A DNA stretch of 64,000 nucleotides from Liolophura sinensis (lineage: Eukaryota; Mollusca; Polyplacophora; Chitonida; Chitonidae). Location: positions 18,465,485 to 18,529,484 of the forward strand of contig NC_088296.1 of the NCBI RefSeq assembly GCF_032854445.1, read 5' to 3'. Of this stretch, positions 23,556 through 34,450 are shown in pieces. The notes under the pieces are model-generated. The model was not told the origin of the DNA, did not search any database, and saw only the letters and a list, made by a program, of their open reading frames with translations. The number at the start of each line of letters is the position of its first letter. Positions within the stretch are counted from its first letter, which is position 1. The translations under genes and the position numbers were made by a program.

Positions 23556-24544
23556 CAATCAAAAGGTAACGGCTTTTATGTTAGCTGGAGTTCGTCCAAA
23601 TATAGTGAGTCCTGGTAGTGTTTTTAATTCTAGCATCCGTTCAATATACACACGTATACATGGTCTGAACTTTTAATAACTACGCAGAAATTATGAACAA
23701 GGGTACTTTTCAACAAAAGGCCATTGGCCAGGATTGTCGGTGAGGAAACTAGACAGAGAGCTGTGGACACATGCGCCCTTTCCTCTGTTCCATACAAACT
23801 CGCTAAGATAAGGCTGCACCTGTTGAATTTAAACACGTGGCCCCAGTGGTGAAGAGCCTCCAGTGTGTAACGAGATGGGCGACTTAGTCAGAAGGGATTT
23901 TCCAGACATTTAAAGGAGAAAGGAATGTTACATATTTATTTTATTTGACTGCTGTTATCACTGAGATTTTAATAACTTGTTACTAATAGGGCGGTGGCTG
24001 GATATGGCTCCAGTCCATATTTAACCCTATTTTTAGATATATTTTATTTTGCTCTTTTTCAAAGTTTCTTCTAGCTATAAATATGTATGTGGTATTTTCC
24101 TTTTTTAGAGAATGGTGGCGGATATACACTAGGCAAAAGTAGTTATAAGTCCTCTATCAAGCGGCTCTGTCTGGGTGTGTTTGCCCTTTATAAGATATTT
24201 GTCAATTTTTCACTGGAGTTGTCTGAGGGGACGACGATTATCAGCCCCGTGGACTTCGGGGCTCGCAGGTTTAGGGATAGTGCTGTGAGGCCAATCATTA
24301 AGATGTAAGTAAATCGAAAAGTAGTTGTGGACTGTGTCCACATACTGTATAGACAAAGGATGCCGAATTGCCCAAAAAACACCCTTCTTCACACAGTACC
24401 TGATCACTACTCCACCCGTCGACTTATAGAAATGAGAGTTAATTTTTAACATACGACTTCCTTGGCTAAGCCGAAGACAGCCGCACCATCGCCATATGAA
24501 CTGATGTTTCAAAAGAAAAGATGCCTTGGGCTATTGCCTTTCGC
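23556..24544. other. Intergenic, weak coding hints only
   Basis: Contains a 73-codon plus-strand frame (24087-24308) preceded by a pyrimidine-rich TTTTCCTTTTTTAG and followed by TAAGTA, which superficially looks like an exon. Its peptide shows no recognised domain. The part from 24380 to 24544 could be the 3' UTR of the minus-strand exon described next. Confidence 0.4.
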
Positions 24545-24622
24545 TCAGGTCTGATCACTGCCTTTGTTGTCAAAATCTGGAGAGGAATCATCCAAGCTGG
24601 CATCAGTGTTGTAGGACGGCGG
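24545..24622 (-). CDS. Possible last coding exon, gene unknown
   Basis: On the minus strand a good acceptor (TTGTTCTTGTCTCCGCAG) is followed in phase 0 by 25 codons, PPSYNTDASLDDSSPDF then DNKGSDQT, and a stop. The composition (acidic, Ser-rich, with a PPSY motif of the kind bound by WW domains) is typical of a cytoplasmic C-terminal tail. No matching upstream exon was found on the minus strand within about 5 kb. It is either the end of a gene with long introns or a chance frame. Confidence 0.3.
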   Translation of the reverse strand, partial: PPSYNTDASLDDSSPDFDNKGSDQT

Positions 24623-24794
24623 CTGCGGAGACAAGAACAAAATATTGCGGTGATGTAACTTTTTTGGAAAGGGGAAAATTATGACTTTGTTAAAGACAGA
24701 TTGGATGAACGTGAACAGATTAACATAAAGCTCATAAGCCACGCAAAAAACGTCCGCATGAAGATATTGATGCCATTAATATCTTCGTTTAATT

Positions 24795-25042
24795 CATTTG
24801 TGTTTAATGCCGTTTTCAAGAATGTTTCATATATACCATGGCAGCGAGCATGACGGTGGGGGGGTGGGGGGAAGAGAGAAAAACCGCGCAAAGCCCGGGG
24901 GAAGCCCACGACCATCCGAAGGTTACTGGAAGACCTTCCTATGCACAATAAGAGAGAAAGCCAGTGTGGTCTCTCAGCGACTGCATTGGTAATAGGCTAG
25001 AGGGTGCCGTGCTGGAAGGCTAACAACTCGGCCACATAGGGT
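24795..25042 (-). mobile_element. SINE-A copy, near full length
   Basis: Inverted copy from TTTAATGCCGTTTTCAAG through GCCCACGACCATCCGAAGG to CTCGGCCACATAGGG, with an internal G-rich expansion (GGTGGGGGGGTGGGG). Confidence 0.75.
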
Positions 25043-25140
25043 GTTATTAAAGACAGCGTGCTGTGGTCGTGGGGTTTAAGATATGCGAGATTCAAGTTCA
25101 AACCCAGCCATGGACAAGGAATTTTTAGACATTCTCCCGA
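25043..25140 (+). mobile_element. SINE-E copy, tRNA-like head
   Basis: ATGCGAGATTCAAGTTCAAACCCAG matches the B-box part of the 1372-1480 copy (ATGCGAGGCCCGGGTTCAAA), and both continue with GGACA and a GGAATTT block. Confidence 0.5.
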
Positions 25141-25659
25141 TTTGAGTTTTTTGCTTGCTAAGAAAATGAATTTTGCGTGGTCTGTTGGATATCTCATATC
25201 AATATTATCGTACTTATAACTTATGGCCAAAGCACCAAAGTGAGGCGGTGAAATTTGGGGCCCGAGTGGCCACACTGGTTGACAATAATCCGAACAAACC
25301 GCTTTCGTCTCAGATTTCTAGAATCATTCTGTACTTTGAGAAGAAATACAAATGCGCTGACTCATATCCTCTATGTAATTAAATATTTTATTAAGATATG
25401 GAGTTCCCTTCGTAAGAGACGAACCACAGGAATGAAAGTTAAAAAGGGAGGTAATTCATCAGCTGGTATACCTTATGTTTGATATGTGTTTACATTCACG
25501 CTGAACTATGTACTCTGATTTTTCATGCATTGAGCTCAGGGTTGGCATACACATAAACCACAGGAACACGGGGGGAGGGGGGAGCGGGTGTTCTATCCTT
25601 GATGCCCTGTAAACATAGCTTGCCAAATTCATGACTTTGTCAACATTGTATATTATTTA

Positions 25660-25702
25660 TTTGATTTTTCCTGCCTTACTCAAGAATTTTTTACTTATAT
25701 CA
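25660..25702 (-). mobile_element. SINE-A tail fragment
   Basis: TTGATTTTTCCTGCCTTACTCAAGAATT resembles the complement of the SINE-A 3' end. Short and diverged. Confidence 0.4.
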
Positions 25703-25964
25703 GGCCATCCTTAAAAAGTCATTGTTTGGGTTATTAAACCCAACTTAATCAGAAAAAAATATAGTAGATTGGTAAGGAATTTTTTTTTCTTATTCTGGCC
25801 AATGAGAAAGATAAGGATTTTAAAGTTAACAGAAAAGTTAAAGTTGGGAGAAAAAAATCTTACGTCAAAAGCTTCATAAATATTTCAGGTGAAGAAAATC
25901 GGAGTGCATGGGGTGAACCAAAATTTAGCAAGATGCAGATAAACTTTTACCACACATGACCTAC

Positions 25965-26170
25965 AGATATGCACACCAAATTGGTGGAAAACTAGTAGAC
26001 TATCATGCTGAAGACACCAGACATGACACCCCAACCAGTCGCCTTATACTGACACTGGGCCTACCAGTCAAGTTTCCTTGCACTAACATCTCAGTGCTGA
26101 ATAAAGGCGGCAGCAAGTTACGTCTTTACAGTCTTTTAGTATGACCCGACCCAAATTTGATCCTTGACAG
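25965..26170 (-). mobile_element. SINE-C copy, partial
   Basis: Contains GAAGACACCAGACATGACAC, CAACCAGTCGCCTTATACTG and CTAACATCTCAGTGCTGAA, shared with 33972-34300 (same strand) and, inverted, with 55790-56085. Confidence 0.7.
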
Positions 26171-26916
26171 TCTCGCCCACTGATGCAGTCATCATCGATT
26201 TTGATTGAATGGTTATTGCTTAACCACACTTCTGCAATATTTTAGCCATATCGTGGCCATCACCGAAAGGGAAAAGACCTCTGTTTGACATTATGTTGAT
26301 TTGAGATAACCAACGGACTACGCAGAAATCATTCCTTTTGCAAGCAAAAAACAACCTCACGACGTAAAGTATTTGTTATGAATCATGTATATATGCCCCA
26401 AAAAGTACATGTATATTACTTTTTAAGGTATAAACTGAGAGCCTTACCTATGTAATGTTGTTATGCGATTTCCAACGGACCACGCAAACGTCATTTCCTT
26501 GGCAAGCAGAAAACGATATCAGCCCCATGAAATGTTTATTATAAACCGTGAATGCCACAAACGAAAAGTGTTGCTACATTTGGTGTTTAGAGACTACGGG
26601 CAGGAAACGCCTTTCAATGGATCCTTTCCCCGTACAGTTTCCTGATGTGTGAAAGTGAAAAGAAAACACGTTCAGTTCAAATAAAATAGTTCCTATATTT
26701 CCCTAGGGAAGATCGCAAATGACATTCGCTTCACTTTGCTGAGGGTGGTTTCAATCAATGGTTCTGGTGACACGCGGATATGCAGAAATGAGTGCAGATG
26801 ATTTCGTGCACAGACAGTGGCGAGAAATATGTTTGTTTTGTCCGGACGAGTCACAGTTTTACATAGTTATGTACTAAGAAAACCTTTATGCATGTTACTA
26901 AATGGTAAGTGAAAGA
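26171..26916. other. Intergenic, no gene recognised
   Basis: Two short related stretches (26310-26375 and 26463-26530: CCAACGGACTACGC/CCAACGGACCACGC, then GCAAGCAAAAAAC/GCAAGCAGAAAAC) resemble the inverted form of the sequence at 25140-25200. They are degenerate copies of an unnamed repeat. No gene. Confidence 0.45.
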
Positions 26917-27050
26917 GTGCTTGGGGTTTAACGTCGTACTTAACAATTTTTCAGTTACATGACGACAAAGGAATTAAATTGCATGTAATATGCCTCCTTG
27001 TTGCAGGACGGGATTTCCACCGCTTTTTTATCGAGTGCTGCTTTTACTTT
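26917..27050 (-). mobile_element. SINE-B copy, 3' part
   Basis: Inverted 3' end: GGGTTTAACGTCGTACTTAA, TACATGACGACAAAGGAATT, CATGTAATATGCCTCCTTG, then CCACCGCTTTTTTATCGAG. It matches the B copies at 12336 and 40690. Confidence 0.7.
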
Positions 27051-27269
27051 TAGCGACAAATGAGCTCGAACTCGTTTCTGCACTGTTGCAGAAAAGTGAC
27101 GAGACGTAATATAACCCTCAAATAGGAATCTGTCTTGTGGTAGAGCCAATGTTTTCCATTTATTTCGAGATTTTGATCTTGTTTCACAGTCAAAACTGAA
27201 TTATGAGTGCCATATTTCCCCTAGAGAGAATTAAAAAAGAATAACCAGGACAACCACTTCAGGAACACA

Positions 27270-28120
27270 GTTAAGCCCTCAACAATGCGAACATCTATAC
27301 CGCCTTCAACGATGAGAATATCCATGCCGCCTTCAACAATGAGAACATCCATGTCGCCTTCAACAATGATAATATCAATACCGCCTTCAACAACGAGAAC
27401 ATCCATACCGCCTTCAACAATTAGAACATCCATACTGCCTTCAACAATGAGAACATCCACATCGCCTTCAACAAGGAGAACATCCATACCGCCTTCAACA
27501 ATGCGAGCATCCATACCGCCTTCTACAATGAGAACATCCACATCGCCTTCAACAACGTGACCATCCGTACTCCTTCAACAATGCAAGCATCCATACCGCC
27601 TTCAACAACGTGAGCATCCGTACTCCTTCATCAATGAAAACATCCATACCGCTTTCAACAATGAGAACATCCACACCGCCTTCAACAATGAGAATATCCG
27701 TACCGCATTTAGCAATGAGAACATCCATTCCGCCTCATACAATGCTAATATCAATACCGCCTTCAACAATGAGAACATCCATACCGCCTTCAACAATGAG
27801 AACATCCACATCGCCTTCAACAACCAGAACATCCATACCGCCTTCAACAAGGAGAGCATTCATACCGCCTTCAATAACGAGAACATCCATACCGCCTTCA
27901 ACAATGACAACAACAATGACAACATCCATACCGCCTTCAACAATGCGAGCATCCATACCGCCTTCAACAACGTGAGCATCCGTACTCCTTCGCCAATGAA
28001 AACATCCCCACCTTTTTCAACAATGTGAACATCCATACGGCCTTCAACAAAGAACTCATCCATACCACATTCAACAATGAGAGCATCGACATCATCTTGA
28101 GCAACAGGAATATCGACAAT
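27270..28120 (+). repeat. 27-bp minisatellite, about 30 units
   Basis: Unit AACAATGAGAACATCCATAC CGCCTTC, 27 bp or nine codons. The plus strand reads MRTSIPPST repeatedly and the minus strand reads VEGGMDVLI repeatedly, with frame shifts near 27560-27620 and 27995. Frames stay open because the unit has no stop and a length divisible by three. There is no initiator context, splice border or conserved domain, so I treat it as a minisatellite. Confidence 0.85.
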
Positions 28121-28490
28121 GAAACCTCCATAATCGGAAAACAATCAGGACAAACCACACCGCAAAAAATATCAGATCAACCACATCCAAAACAAGTGAA
28201 ACAACCACATCACATAGACTGTCAGAACCACCACACCCCAAAGCAATTATAAGTACCACATCCAAACAATCAAGGCAACCAAACTCCAAAAATACTCAAC
28301 TAAAAACCCGATACACTGGAACGACCACTAAATCTCTTATTGAAACTAACAATCTGCCATTAATGCATTGCCTTTATTAACTGACTGATCGGCTTAACTA
28401 GTGTGAACTGGTTTTCTTACTTAAACCTCACAGGTCTCAGGCTTAACAGCTGCAGAGATTCAAATCAGTCAGAGACGCCCATCATGGTAT
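28121..28490. other. Intergenic, low complexity
   Basis: A- and C-rich sequence between two minisatellites, with degenerate ACCACAT motifs. No gene recognised. Confidence 0.45.
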
Positions 28491-28499
28491 AAAAAAAAC

Positions 28500-29515
28500 A
28501 AAGAGCCAGAGCCCAATTATGGTGTAAGAATCAGCCAGCCAGAGCCCCATTATGGTATTAGAATCAGCCCGCCAGAGCCCCATAATGGTATTAGAATCAG
28601 CCAGCAAGTGTCCCATTATGGTATTAGAATCAGCCAGCAAGTATCCCATTATGGTATTAGAATCAGCCCGCCAGAGCCCCATTATGGTATTAGAATCAGC
28701 CAGCCAGTGTCCCATTATGGTATTAGAATCAGCCAGCAAGTGTCCCATTATGGTATTAGAATCAGCCAGCCAGAGCCCCATTATGGTATTAGAATCAGCC
28801 AGCCAGTGTCCCATTATGGTATTAGAATCAGCCAGCCAGAGCCCCATTATGGTATTAGAATCAGCCAGCCAGAGCCCCATTATGGTATTAGAATCAGCCA
28901 GCAAGTGTCCCATTATGGTATTAGAATCAGCCCGCCAGAGCCCCATTATGGTATTAGAATCAGCCAACCAGAGCCCCATTATGGTATTAGAATCAGCCAG
29001 CAAGTGTCCCATTATGGTATTAGAATCAGCCAGCCAGTGTCCCATTATGGTATTAGAATCAGCCAGCCAGAGCCCCATTATGGTATTAGAATCAGCCAGC
29101 AAGTGTCCCATTATGGTATTAGAATCAGCCCGCCAGAGCCCCATTATGGTATTAGAATCAGCCAACCAGAGCCCCATTATGGTATTAGAATCAGCCAGCA
29201 AGTGTCCCATTATGGTATTAGAATCAGCCAACCAGAGCCCAATTATAGTATGAGAAGCAGCCGGCCAGAGCCCCATAATGGTATGAGAAGCAGCCAGCCA
29301 GAGCCCCATTATGGTATTAGAATCAGCCAGCCAGAGCCCAATTATAGTATGAGAAGCAGCCGGCCAGAGCCCCATAATGGTATGAGAAGCAGCCAGCCAG
29401 AGCCCAGTTATAGTATGAGAAGCAGCCGGCCAGAGCCCCATAATGGTATGAGAAGCAGCCAGCCAGAGGCACATTATGGTGTAAAAATCAGTCGGCCAGA
29501 GCCCCATTGGGGTAT
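28500..29515 (+). repeat. 33-bp minisatellite, about 30 units
   Basis: Unit CCATTATGGTATTAGAATCA GCCAGCCAGAGCC, 33 bp or eleven codons. It keeps three long frames open: plus 28608-29609 (HYGIRISQPEP repeats), plus 28552-29253 (MVLESASQSPI repeats) and minus 29507-28482 (MGLWLADSNTI repeats, 341 codons). Variant units recur in blocks of six (198 bp). Near the right end units change to SMRSSRPEP and NGMRSSQPEP. A coding role cannot be excluded for one frame, but three simultaneous frames argue for a minisatellite. Confidence 0.9.
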
Positions 29516-29934
29516 AAAAAATTCATCCAGCTTGAGGCCATTATGGAACGTCATCATGACGGGGTTGGCGGGGAGGGTGGGGGGGACATCATCAAATAAA
29601 AAAATGTGACACCAAAAGTGATACCTACAAAGTGTATGAAATAGCTCTTTTATGAATCAAGAAAATTACAAGTTTTCACTTTTATGTAAATCATAAACAC
29701 AAACCAGTCAAGTAAACAAGTTCAAAAACTTATCTAGAAACATTCACATTTAACATTACCCACATGGACTCGGTGGTTCTCTTTCAAGGCTGAACAGCAG
29801 ATTTAGCTTTAAGCCAAGTCGTCAAACTTGTACTTTGTCCACTAAAATGCGTAACAGCATATTAAATGTGAACTAAATCTGCTGTTGTTATACTTTGACT
29901 TTGGACAGCTACACTGTCTGCTGATTTTGGGTAA

Positions 29935-29937
<3 letters not shown>
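29516..29937. other. Intergenic, no gene recognised
   Basis: AT-rich sequence between the minisatellite and a TA microsatellite, with no supported features. Confidence 0.45.

Positions 29938-30003
<66 letters not shown>
29938..30003. repeat. (TA)n microsatellite
   Basis: About 32 uninterrupted TA dinucleotides. Confidence 0.98.
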
Positions 30004-30006
<3 letters not shown>

Positions 30007-30204
30007 GCCAGTATTAGCCAATACACAGTCGGACAACTTACCCATCTCATTTAGGTTAGACAAGATACTTAAACAAGCGCAAATCGGCGACATCGCGGCA
30101 TAAAATTTTGCGTCGTCTTGCACGCAGGCTCTTGCTACCTGACACAACGTCTGCCTCGTTAACGGCCGACCCAGGGTTCAATCTCAAATCGAATCATAAC
30201 TAAA

Positions 30205-30375
30205 CTTTATTTATCTGACTGATGTTTTACGCCGTACTTATGAATATTTCATTTATACGACGGCGACCAGCATTATATTGTGAGGAAACCGTGCAGAGCC
30301 CTTGGGGAACCACGACAATCCGCAGGATGAAGCCAGGCGGTCTCATGTACGGCCGGAGAGGACGACTGACCAAAA
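30205..30375 (-). mobile_element. SINE-A copy, 5'-truncated
   Basis: Inverted copy from TTATTTATCTGACTGATG through TACGACGGCGACCAGC to TACGGCCGGAGAGGA. It ends before the B-box region. Confidence 0.8.
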
Positions 30376-30806
30376 ACTTTAATATTGGTAATTTTCGTAC
30401 TACCGATGCATCGGTTGGTGCTCAGCGTAAAGTTAACGGGCTAAGTACTGGTCAGCCAGGTGTGATTGTGCGAAACGTCGAGTCGGGTGTCTTCCACATG
30501 GCGTACCAGTGAGCATCACAATACATTCGGTATGTCGGTAATGGGATAGGCCTGCCAATGCACACACTCACGATATTACCACAAATACATGTACGTTGAA
30601 AGCTACCTAACCAAACAAACAAACTCACTTTGACATTTTAATATAGACTAAATATGCAAATAAGTTTTAAAATTAATTGTTCTGCTCAGGTTCATGTAAC
30701 GTGTTATAAAGTACTTCCATCACGGTACATTTAACACACCGCAAATAGTACTCGGCTAAGGGCATCGTGAGAAGGTGAAAATATGATGCCTGTTTTACTA
30801 CACAAT

Positions 30807-30812
<6 letters not shown>
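30376..30812. other. Intergenic, no gene recognised
   Basis: No supported feature. The open frame crossing 30222-30512 starts inside the SINE and is chance. Confidence 0.45.
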
Positions 30813-30867
<55 letters not shown>

Positions 30868-30873
30868 TCTCTC
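30813..30873. repeat. (CT)n microsatellite
   Basis: About 30 CT dinucleotides with a single CAT interruption near 30852. Confidence 0.98.
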
Positions 30874-31224
30874 TGTTCACAATGCACTGTCCCCTCCTTT
30901 CTTGAAATTTTTTTGTCCCAGTGATCAACACACTTCCGCGTTACAAAGTATTCTGTTAAAATAAAATAAAATTCCGCGATATATAACAGGATTTTTCAAG
31001 TGTGATCCCAATATTACGTATTAGCCCTTCAAGAGTTTTACTAGCAAAAGGCTTTCTACAAGTTAATGTGTATTTTATTTCAAACCGTTTTCCTACACCC
31101 GTAAAATTGACCGTCATCGTAGAAGGGAAAAATTCATTAGTATGGCGTACAACACCAATGAAATAAATGAATAAAGTGATTAAATCAATAACTTAGTAAC
31201 ATTGGTCATTCTGTCATTCTCAGA

Positions 31225-31508
31225 TAACTTTGTAGAGGCTGGTGGTTAGTGTTTTAATGCAGCACCTTAACCCAGGAGCATCTCAGCAATGCTGTCCCTG
31301 TGTGGGAGTTCAAGTACAGCTCATGCTGTCTTCCCCGCTGTTCTTAAAGGCATGCGTGGGAGGGCGTGCCATGGAGCAATCTGCAGATGGTCGTGGTTTC
31401 TCTCGCGGGCTCTGTGCGATTTGTTCCCACCATAATGTTGACCGGCGTCGTACAAGTGAAATATTTCTGAGCACGGAGTGAAACACCTATACTATCAAAT
31501 AAATAAAA
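31225..31508 (+). mobile_element. SINE-A copy, near full length
   Basis: Runs from a degenerate head (GGCTGGTGGTTAGTG) through GAGTTCAAGTACAGCTCATG and the GGCGTCGTACAAGTG core to an AAATAAATAAA tail. It lies tail to tail with the next copy. Confidence 0.75.
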
Positions 31509-31650
31509 AAAATGATACATTTATTTATATATTTCATTGATATTTTACGCCGTACTCAAGAATATTTCACTTATACGACGGCGGCCAGCATTATGGTGGA
31601 AGGAACATGGGCATGGCCCGGAGGAAACCAAAGACCATCCGCAGGTTTAT
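31509..31650 (-). mobile_element. SINE-A copy, tail to tail with 31225 copy
   Basis: Inverted copy with ATTTTACGCCGTACTCAAG and ATACGACGGCGGCCAGC, cut off at CATCCGCAGGTTT. With the preceding copy it forms an imperfect inverted repeat around an AT-rich centre. Confidence 0.8.
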
Positions 31651-32208
31651 AAAAAAAGATAATACATTTATGAAATGTCGTGGAAGAAATAATTGATGAA
31701 CATAAATAATGGTTGTTAATTAATTTATTTCGTCATTACACCTGTGTGTAATCAGAAATAAATCTGGTTTGCTTTTCTCATATCCATTGCTCCAGGGAAC
31801 TCGCATCAGTGACGCTAAACAAAACCGAGATGCTCATCCTATAAACTGTCTGATATGCTTGTATAACACTATTTACCATGGCTACGTGATTTCAGGATAT
31901 GCCTACTTTATAACACTGACATGCCTCAGTGATGCTAATAAATAGGGTTTGCATACATTTCCTCATGTCGTGGGTGAGATGACTAACTGTAAACAAGCGA
32001 TCACACACCTGTATACACTGATATTTTCTCACTCGTGGGAGCACTGAGGTAAAATCGTCGGAGGTGAGTGATATTAATACTTCTCCTCTTCTAAAATTGC
32101 GATATTTTCATGTCTATGTACGATGTAACATAAAACACTGCCATTGATTAACTTGTACAAGGTACATTTTGCCCGCTTCTGAAACATCAACTGGCCTTGA
32201 AAGGGTAC
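31651..32208. other. Intergenic, no gene recognised
   Basis: AT-rich sequence without supported features. Confidence 0.45.
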
Positions 32209-32796
32209 TTAAAGGTAGAGAAAACATAAAAATGACAAAGTTCAGATGAAAGAGTCCGAAAAGTTATTCCTAAATGCGGACTTCGATATTTTTTCCAAGT
32301 TTTCCTTAAGGAAAGAAAGACACTTGAAAATAATTTTAGTACGGTGGGTATTTGGGACCACCTTTTGGGATCTATAGTCTTTGTTTTACAAAGTCATAAA
32401 TGAGGATGTAACACAGGTTTAATAAATATTTTTGCACTAGAATTTGTTCTGTTCAGCTGACAAATGTATTAAACCTCAATTTGGATCATATTTATATTTT
32501 TAATATGATTGTAAATATTATAATTTAGGTTGGATGCATATGTTTCGATATAAAAAAAATTTATATTCAAATAAATTTATCAGACAAAGCATCACATCCT
32601 TATTTAGAACATTATTATGAAACAACGACAAATCCCAAAAGTTTGTCCCAAATACTCACCATACAAAAACATTTTCAAATACCCTTTTCTCTTGAAAAAC
32701 AAAATCCAAAAAAATATTAAAGATCATATTTACAAATGAGTTTTGACGCTTTTGCATTTGATTTTGGCATCATTTTTATGTTTTCTTTTCCTTTAA
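32209..32796. mobile_element. 588-bp MITE bounded by TTAA
   Basis: TTAA at 32209-32212 is followed by AGGTAGAGAAAACATAAAAA; near 32796 the complement reads AGGAAAAGAAAACATAAAAA before TTAA. The arms stay complementary, imperfectly, for well over 100 bp (for example GTGGGTATTTGGGACCA against TTTGTCCCAAATACTCACC). There is no coding capacity. TTAA target duplication and AGG ends suggest a piggyBac-type MITE mobilised in trans; the assignment is inference. Confidence 0.7.
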
Positions 32797-32990
32797 AGGT
32801 TTATTTTGGTAGGCAGGTATATTACTGGAAGAAATACCACAAAAAGCACCAAAAGAAATATTTTATGACATTATTATTTTTTTTTTTGCCCTTTTTTACA
32901 CTTTCTTTAGTCAAAATTTTATATTCATTACTTTTGGACAAAATTTTTGTCTGTTTATGTAAGGTTACTGTGTTAAATGGAAATACTTAT

Positions 32991-33167
32991 TGGTGTTTTA
33001 CGCCGCACTCAAGAAGATATCACTTATACGACGGCGGAAAGCATTATGGTGGGAGGAAACCGGGCAGAGCCCGGGGGAAACCCACGACCATCCGCAGGTT
33101 GCTAACAGACCTTCCCACTTACGGCCGGAGAGGAAGCCAGCATGAGCTGGACTTGAACTCACAGCGA
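32991..33167 (-). mobile_element. SINE-A short form with 16-bp target duplication
   Basis: The copy is flanked on both sides by AAATGGAAATACTTAT (32975-32990 and 33168-33183). In its own orientation it starts at GCTGTGAGTTCAAG, the B-box region, with no tRNA head. The AAAT tail is missing, ending at the ACACC-type border. The intact duplication implies a fairly young insertion. Confidence 0.9.
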
Positions 33168-33411
33168 AAATGGAAATACTTATCCAGGAATAAAATCGCG
33201 AGACCAGAAAGGTCTGTACTTATTCCGGACGATGCTGAACTTTGACTAATAGCACGTAGTCAAATAGGTTGCATGGTTTCCCGATGCTTAATCAGTATAC
33301 AGCAGATTTTGTTTTTCATACAAAGGCTTGCTGGTTAGTTACAGTTAGATCATTGGGCAGACATTACCATTCGCACGAAACAACCACAAGCTGACCATTT
33401 ATGGTATACAT

Positions 33412-33682
33412 GTATTTATTTATTTATTTGATTGGTGTTTTACGCCGTGTTCAAGAATGGTTCACTTAAACAACAGCGGCCAGCATTGGGAGGAAACCGA
33501 GCAGAGCCCGGCGGAAACTCACAACCATCCACAGGTTGCTGACAGACCTTCTCACTTACGGCCGGAAATGAAGCCAGCATGAGCTGAGCTTGAACTCTCA
33601 GCGATCGCATTCGTGAGAGGCACCTGGGTCATTACGCTGCGCTGGCGCGCTAACCAATTGAGGTACGGAGTCCCCCACAATT
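33412..33682 (-). mobile_element. SINE-A copy, full length
   Basis: Complete inverted copy: (TTTA)n tail at 33412, GGTGTTTTACGCCGTGTTC, body, AGCCAGCATGAGCTGAGCTT, GCATTCGTGAGAGGCACCTG and head complement CTAACCAATTGAGGTACGG. It is useful as a reference for the family length of about 260-270 bp. Confidence 0.85.
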
Positions 33683-33849
33683 CGTGTTCATAAGACGTTC
33701 ATTATAGTAGGCCGATTTTCAAAAACAGAAAAAAAAAAACTACATTTATGAAGTGATTTTTTAAAATTTATCTCGAAAGTCGTCAGTTTTCTTACATGAA
33801 GAAAATTATACAGGACCTACCTCTGACAAGTAATGAATATATTTGTATG

Positions 33850-33975
33850 TATATTTGCGTGTATGTATGTATGTATGTATGTATGTATGTATGTATGTAT
33901 GTATGTATGTATGTATGTATGTATGTATGTATGTATGTATGTATGTATGTATGTATGTATGTATGCATGTATGCC
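33850..33975. repeat. (ATGT)n microsatellite
   Basis: About 28 repeats of GTAT. The MYVCMYVC-like frames on both strands are artefacts of the repeat. Confidence 0.98.
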
Positions 33976-34300
33976 TGAGGTTTAACGTCGTACTTAACAT
34001 GCAGTTTTTAAATCATAATACGACGAGGAGTCATTAGGTGTGTGCACATGTAATGAGTCTTCTCGTGGCGAGGCGCGTCCATGCTGCCAAAGTGCTGGTG
34101 TCACTGAAGAAACATGCCGAAGACACCAGACATGACACCCCAACCAGTCACATTATACTCAAACCGAGTCTAGCAGTGATGTTGCCTTACTCTAACTTCT
34201 CAGTGCTGAACGCCAAGCGATGCAGCAGTAGTTATCACGTTTAGAGTTTTTGGTATGGCCCGATCTGGGTTTTATCCCGGGGTCTCCCAACTTCGAGGAG
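33972..34300 (-). mobile_element. SINE-C copy, near full length
   Basis: Inverted copy: 3' end GAGGTTTAACGTCGTACTTA first, then CATAATACGACGAGGAGTCA, GAAGACACCAGACATGACAC, CTAACTTCTCAGTGCTGAA and finally a head-like GGCCCGATCTGGGTTTTATC. Its 3' end directly abuts the ATGT microsatellite, as expected if the SINE tail seeded the microsatellite. Confidence 0.7.
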
Positions 34301-34336
34301 GAAGCTGTAACAGAGTATGCATCTGGCTTAAACAAC

Positions 34337-34450
34337 GGAACCGAAGGCGGTAACTGTTACTCGGACATAGAAACCGAAAGCGGTAACTGTTACTTGGACA
34401 AAGAAACCGAAAGCGGTAACTGCTACTTGGACACAGAAACCGAAAGCTAC
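34337..34450 (+). repeat. 33-bp tandem repeat, 3.5 units
   Basis: Unit GAAACCGAAAGCGGTAACTG TTACTTGGACAAA, eleven codons (TESGNCYLDKE type in one frame). Short, and no flanking exon signals. Confidence 0.85.

Noticed and set aside
24087..24308. 73-codon frame that looks like an exon between TTTTTTAG and TAAGTA
   Set aside because: The donor would need GT directly at the exon border and the peptide has no recognisable homology; overlapping frames are open on the other strand.
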